A DNA stretch of 39,164 nt from Chromera velia (lineage: Eukaryota > Sar > Chromeraceae): the NCBI GenBank assembly GCA_018398765.1, contig JAHBMJ010002941.1:50460-89623 (forward strand), written 5' to 3'. Made by a program: the position numbers and the translations under genes. The notes under the pieces are model-generated. The model saw only the letters and a program-made list of their open reading frames with translations. It made no database searches and had not been told where the DNA came from. Below, in pieces: positions 36,100-39,164 of the stretch; position 1 is the first letter of the stretch, and each line of letters starts with the position of its first letter.

Positions 36100-39000
36100 G
36101 GCCTGAGTCAGTATGGATATCTCCCCCTCTTGCTACTCCTCCTCCTCCTTAGCTGCAGACAGGAAGGCAGAGGTGAGGGTGACAGGGGGGGTGGGAGAGG
36201 CGGAAAAGGAATCAGGGGGGGGGGGGGCACTGAAGATTCATACTCCCCCCTTTCCAGAATCTTTTATTTCTTCTCTTTCTTCTCTTGTTTCTCTTTCTTT
36301 ACCTCAGCCAGGCCCTTCTCCTTTGATTTGTTGCTTGGAAGACCGTAGAACCCCCCCCCCCCTCTGACTGATCCTCCTGCACTAAAGGATGGTTTCCTCT
36401 CACTAGAAGAGACAGAAGCCCTTTTTGATATAATAGTTTTTGAGACACCCTTTTCAGAGGTAAGAAAAAGAAAAAGAAATGATAAGACAGACATTGTTAG
36501 ACAGACTGATAGACAGGTAGAGACAGATAGGCACAGGTCCTGAAACAGATAGTCAGGTAGGGAAACACTAGAACAGGCAGAAAGACGGAGAGACAGACTA
36601 AGTGGTATGGAGACCAATGGGATAAATAGACGGCTTTCTTCATTTTCTCCCTCTCCCTCCTCTTCCTCCTCTCTTTCTTCTTCTTTAAATGCCGGGCAGG
36701 AAGAAAAGACAAAGATAAAACAACAAGGGGAGGGAGGGGAGGACAAGGAAAAGTCGAGCGAAGGAAAGGAGGGAGTAGGGCGCGCTTCTCCTCTCTCTTC
36801 TCCTTTACCCTCTTCTTCTTCCTCTCCTCCCCCTCCTTTTCCTTCCTTTTCCTTTTCCCTTTCCTCTTCTGCCCCCCCCCCCTTTCTTCCTGGTCTTGGC
36901 AAGGGAAAGGAAGAGGGTGAGAAGGAGGGGGGAGAGGGGGTGGGGAGGAGGCCAGACCGAGGGGTAGAAATGAATGCATGTCTGAGAACATGTATGAGAA
37001 CAACAGATTCTTCCTTTTCTTTTTTTTCTTCTCCTTTTTCTCCCTCTTCTTCTCCTCCTCCTTCTTCTTCTTTTTCCTTTACTTCTTCCTCTTCTGATTT
37101 TTGTTCTTCCCCTGATACTGGCAAGGGAAAAGAAGAGGGTGAGAAAGAATAAGGAGGGGGGGAGGGGGAGAGGCCTGACCACCGGGCGGAGTCTTCCTTT
37201 TCTTCCTTATCGTCTTCTTCTTTCCCATCTTTTCCTCCCTCTTCTTCCCCTTCCTTCAAGGGCCTGCGGGAGGAGAAGAGAGGAATGGGGTCTTACAGGA
37301 TATTAGGAGTAGGGGACATCTCTCTCTCTTTTTCCTCCTCTCTCTTGCCCCCTCTCCTTGCGGTTGGTAAGGGGGGAAGAACGATTAGACACAATGACTT
37401 GGCCTGTGATACGGCTAGAAGGGAAGGGGGGGCAACGCCTATGACACGGCAGTCTGGACCCTCCCGCCACTTGACTCATATCTATAAATGCATGTATGCT
37501 CATAGACAGACCAATGATCTTATACTTTCTTCTTCTTCTTCTTCTTCTTTTTCCTCTTTTTCCTTCTCTTCTCTTTCTGTGGACGTGAAGGGAAGGGGAG
37601 ACCCATGTTGTACCGGGGTGGAGCTAGGAGGGCCTACGGGTCGGACCTTCTCCTCACCCGAATCGATGCAAATACTTTACTTCATCTTCGTTTTCTCCCC
37701 CACCTCCTCCTCCTCCTCCTTCCTCTTCTACCCTTTTCTTCTCTTCCCCTTCCCCTGAACCTGGTATGGGCAAGAATAAGGATGAGAAAGGACAGGAAGG
37801 GGAGGGGGGGGAGAGACCACTCCACCGGGAGGGTCCTTCCTCTTCTTTTTCTCTTTCTTCTTCTCCTTTCCCTTCTACTGTTTCTTTTTAATTGTCTATT
37901 GGTAGAAGAGCAAGCCCCCCACCCCCCCACCTTGTTGCTTTACGTCGAAGAAGGGAGACACCTTGCACCTCCGACGGAATGCCCAAACAGAAAGTTTGTC
38001 AGAAACAAAAAAAAGAGGAGAAGGAAGAAGCAGAGACGCCTCTGCACGGAGTGTGGGGAGATTTTGGGAAAGAGGCTAGGAAAGAGGGGCTGCAAACTTT
38101 TCTTTTGTGGGACTTATGGCAGTGGGAGAGGGGAAGTGAATGGAACAATAGAGAGCATTACATCGGTTAGGGGAAGGAAAAGATAAAGGGAGTATGAAGT
38201 AAAGAAAAAAAGCGAAAAGGGGACAGTCTAGGTTCTGAGGGGCTTGGTCCCTAAAGAGCTCATCACCAAATTTTGAAATAGAAGGAGCGGAGAGAGTAGG
38301 GAGGCACCAGAGGCAGAGAATAGAAAGATAAGGAAGGTAGAAAGCATAAGGGGTAGGGGGCCAGACATATAGTACAGAGTCAGAAAAAAGGCGTGGAGTA
38401 GGCCTCGTTGAGTTCCTGCAGGAGGGGTACCTAGAGAATTGATAGAGAATTTTTGGGAAAAGAAACGAGCAGGCCAAGCGGTATTCCCCACCTCTTTAGA
38501 GACACCCCCCCCCTTCGGCTTCTTCCTCCGATTCCTTGTTTCACACCTCTACCTCAAAGTGCACTTCCGACTCTCTCTCTCCTTATCTTTCTTTACCTTC
38601 TTCACCCTCTTCTAGCTTCTTCTCCTTCTTCTTCTTCTCTTCTTGGTTATTTTTGTTCTTCTCTCTCCCGTCCGTCCGCAACCTCTTCAATTCCTCCTTG
38701 GGTGTTTGAAACACCCCCTCCTTCCCTTTCCTCCCCGTCTGCACCTTTCGAGGTTACACCATAGTCGGACATAAGAGAGATAACTGGTTATCGCGACATT
38801 AAATGTAGGCAGCCTGAGATCTAAAATCTCTAATGGGTCTCTTGATAGATGGCTACGGGGTGTGGACATCACTGTACTCATAGAAACGCCTTTTCCCTCT
38901 GCGAAGGTAACTGCGGAAGAACATTCTGGCTACAATTATTCGCATAGAAAGTGGCATAAAAGGAAGTTGGGGGTGTATAGGAAGGCATAAGACAAGGAAC

Positions 39001-39164
39001 AAAATACAGGTAGGGTCTGTATTCTAGTTAGAAAAAGCCTGCAAGCCTACCTGAAACCTTAATAGGAACTGTATGGGCTGAACATTGTCAGACTACAGGT
39101 ACAAGGGTGTATACAAGAAGGGGGGAAGACATGGAAGGGGGGGGGGGGGGTTTTTTTTTTTTTT
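36100..39164 (+). mobile_element. Decayed LINE: Ser-rich repeat ORF1-like region followed by the start of an apurinic endonuclease domain
   Basis: 36640-37890 alternates Ser-rich blocks (TCT/TCC runs) with charged blocks on the plus strand, such as GKGKEEGEKE (twice, about 36900 and 37122) and GMGKNKDEKGQEGEGGERP (37767). Stops and frame changes break it. LCTECGEILGK ... GCKLFFCG (about 38036-38105) resembles a Cys zinc-binding cluster of LINE ORF1 proteins. Linking these parts into one element is inference from order and orientation; the 5' boundary is not defined. The sequence is cut by the window end in a poly-G/poly-T stretch. Confidence 0.6.
38787..39120 (+). pseudogene. LINE apurinic/apyrimidinic endonuclease N-terminal fragment
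   Basis: In one frame from 38787: VIATLNVGSLRSKISN, then GVDITVLIETPFPSAK, HSGYNYSHRKW, then TGRVCILVRKSLQAYL and ELYGLNIVRLQVQG. This follows the EN-domain order of non-LTR elements: LN-x-x-(S/G)-LR-K with the first Asn, D-I-x-x-L-x-ET with the metal-binding Glu, and G-x-x-ILVRKSL. In-frame TAA at 38988-38990 and further TAA/TAG near 39059-39064 interrupt it, so it is dead or badly sequenced. Confidence 0.75.

Noticed and set aside
36264-37259. 331-codon Glu/Lys-rich frame on the minus strand
   Set aside because: It is the complement of Ser-coding TCT/TCC tracts. The plus strand leads into the LINE endonuclease and contains the repeat units, so the minus frame is a shadow.
38988-39064. Reassignment of TAA/TAG to Gln suggested by in-frame stops in the LINE
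   Set aside because: The receptor, PPIL2 and LTD frames end sensibly at TAG or TGA, and the element shows other decay.

Overview
This is an intron-rich nuclear segment from a eukaryote. It carries spliced genes, a spliceosome-type U-box/cyclophilin protein, LINE retrotransposon relics and many microsatellites, and shows no bacterial operons or ribosome-binding sites. The mix of EGF, Sushi and HYR modules on a many-pass membrane protein, short GT-AG introns with TGCAG acceptors, CT/GT/CTGT/GACT microsatellites and LINEs suggests a microbial eukaryote of the alveolate/stramenopile kind, perhaps a chromerid. That placement is inference; nothing here is diagnostic of a species.

Layout. (1) 23-14797 (+): the 3' part of a very large gene. 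I resolve 18 exons in continuous phase (about 2,839 residues), encoding EGF, Sushi/CCP and HYR ectodomains, a Cys-rich stalk, about nine membrane segments and a long Ser/Arg-rich cytoplasmic tail; its 5' end lies outside the window. (2) 16006-17335 (-): an intronless secreted protein with a signal peptide, four near-identical 26-residue Cys repeats and a lamin-tail (LTD) domain, interrupted by two identical 1-nt frameshifts and one in-frame TGA. (3) 17922-24017 (+): a complete nine-exon PPIL2-type U-box plus cyclophilin gene (675 aa), divergently arranged with gene 2. (4) 24412-26760 (-): a decayed, 5'-truncated non-LTR (LINE) reverse transcriptase. (5) 26761-31583: 4.8 kb with no gene I can support. 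(6) 31584-35020 (-): a three-exon RRM RNA-binding protein with PPxY motifs and a long disordered tail (717 aa). (7) About 36100-39164 (+): purine/pyrimidine-biased Ser-rich repeat sequence leading into the start of a LINE apurinic endonuclease domain, cut by the window end.

Main unusual signals. At four splice junctions in two genes, a 27-46 nt piece spanning the exon/intron boundary is duplicated on the intron side, separated by a 36-77 nt AT-rich spacer, several of which are inverted repeats. Two spacers in the receptor gene and one in PPIL2 share an identical 20-nt arm (GCATTTGCTTTCATACAGAA). This looks like a small mobile or hairpin-mediated system acting at splice junctions, comparable to introner elements. 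In addition, 15 of 27 reconstructed introns have C at position +3 of the donor (GTCAGT/GTCGGT type), which is unusual for pairing with U1 snRNA. The receptor tail has ten RRxS basophilic-kinase motifs in one exon.
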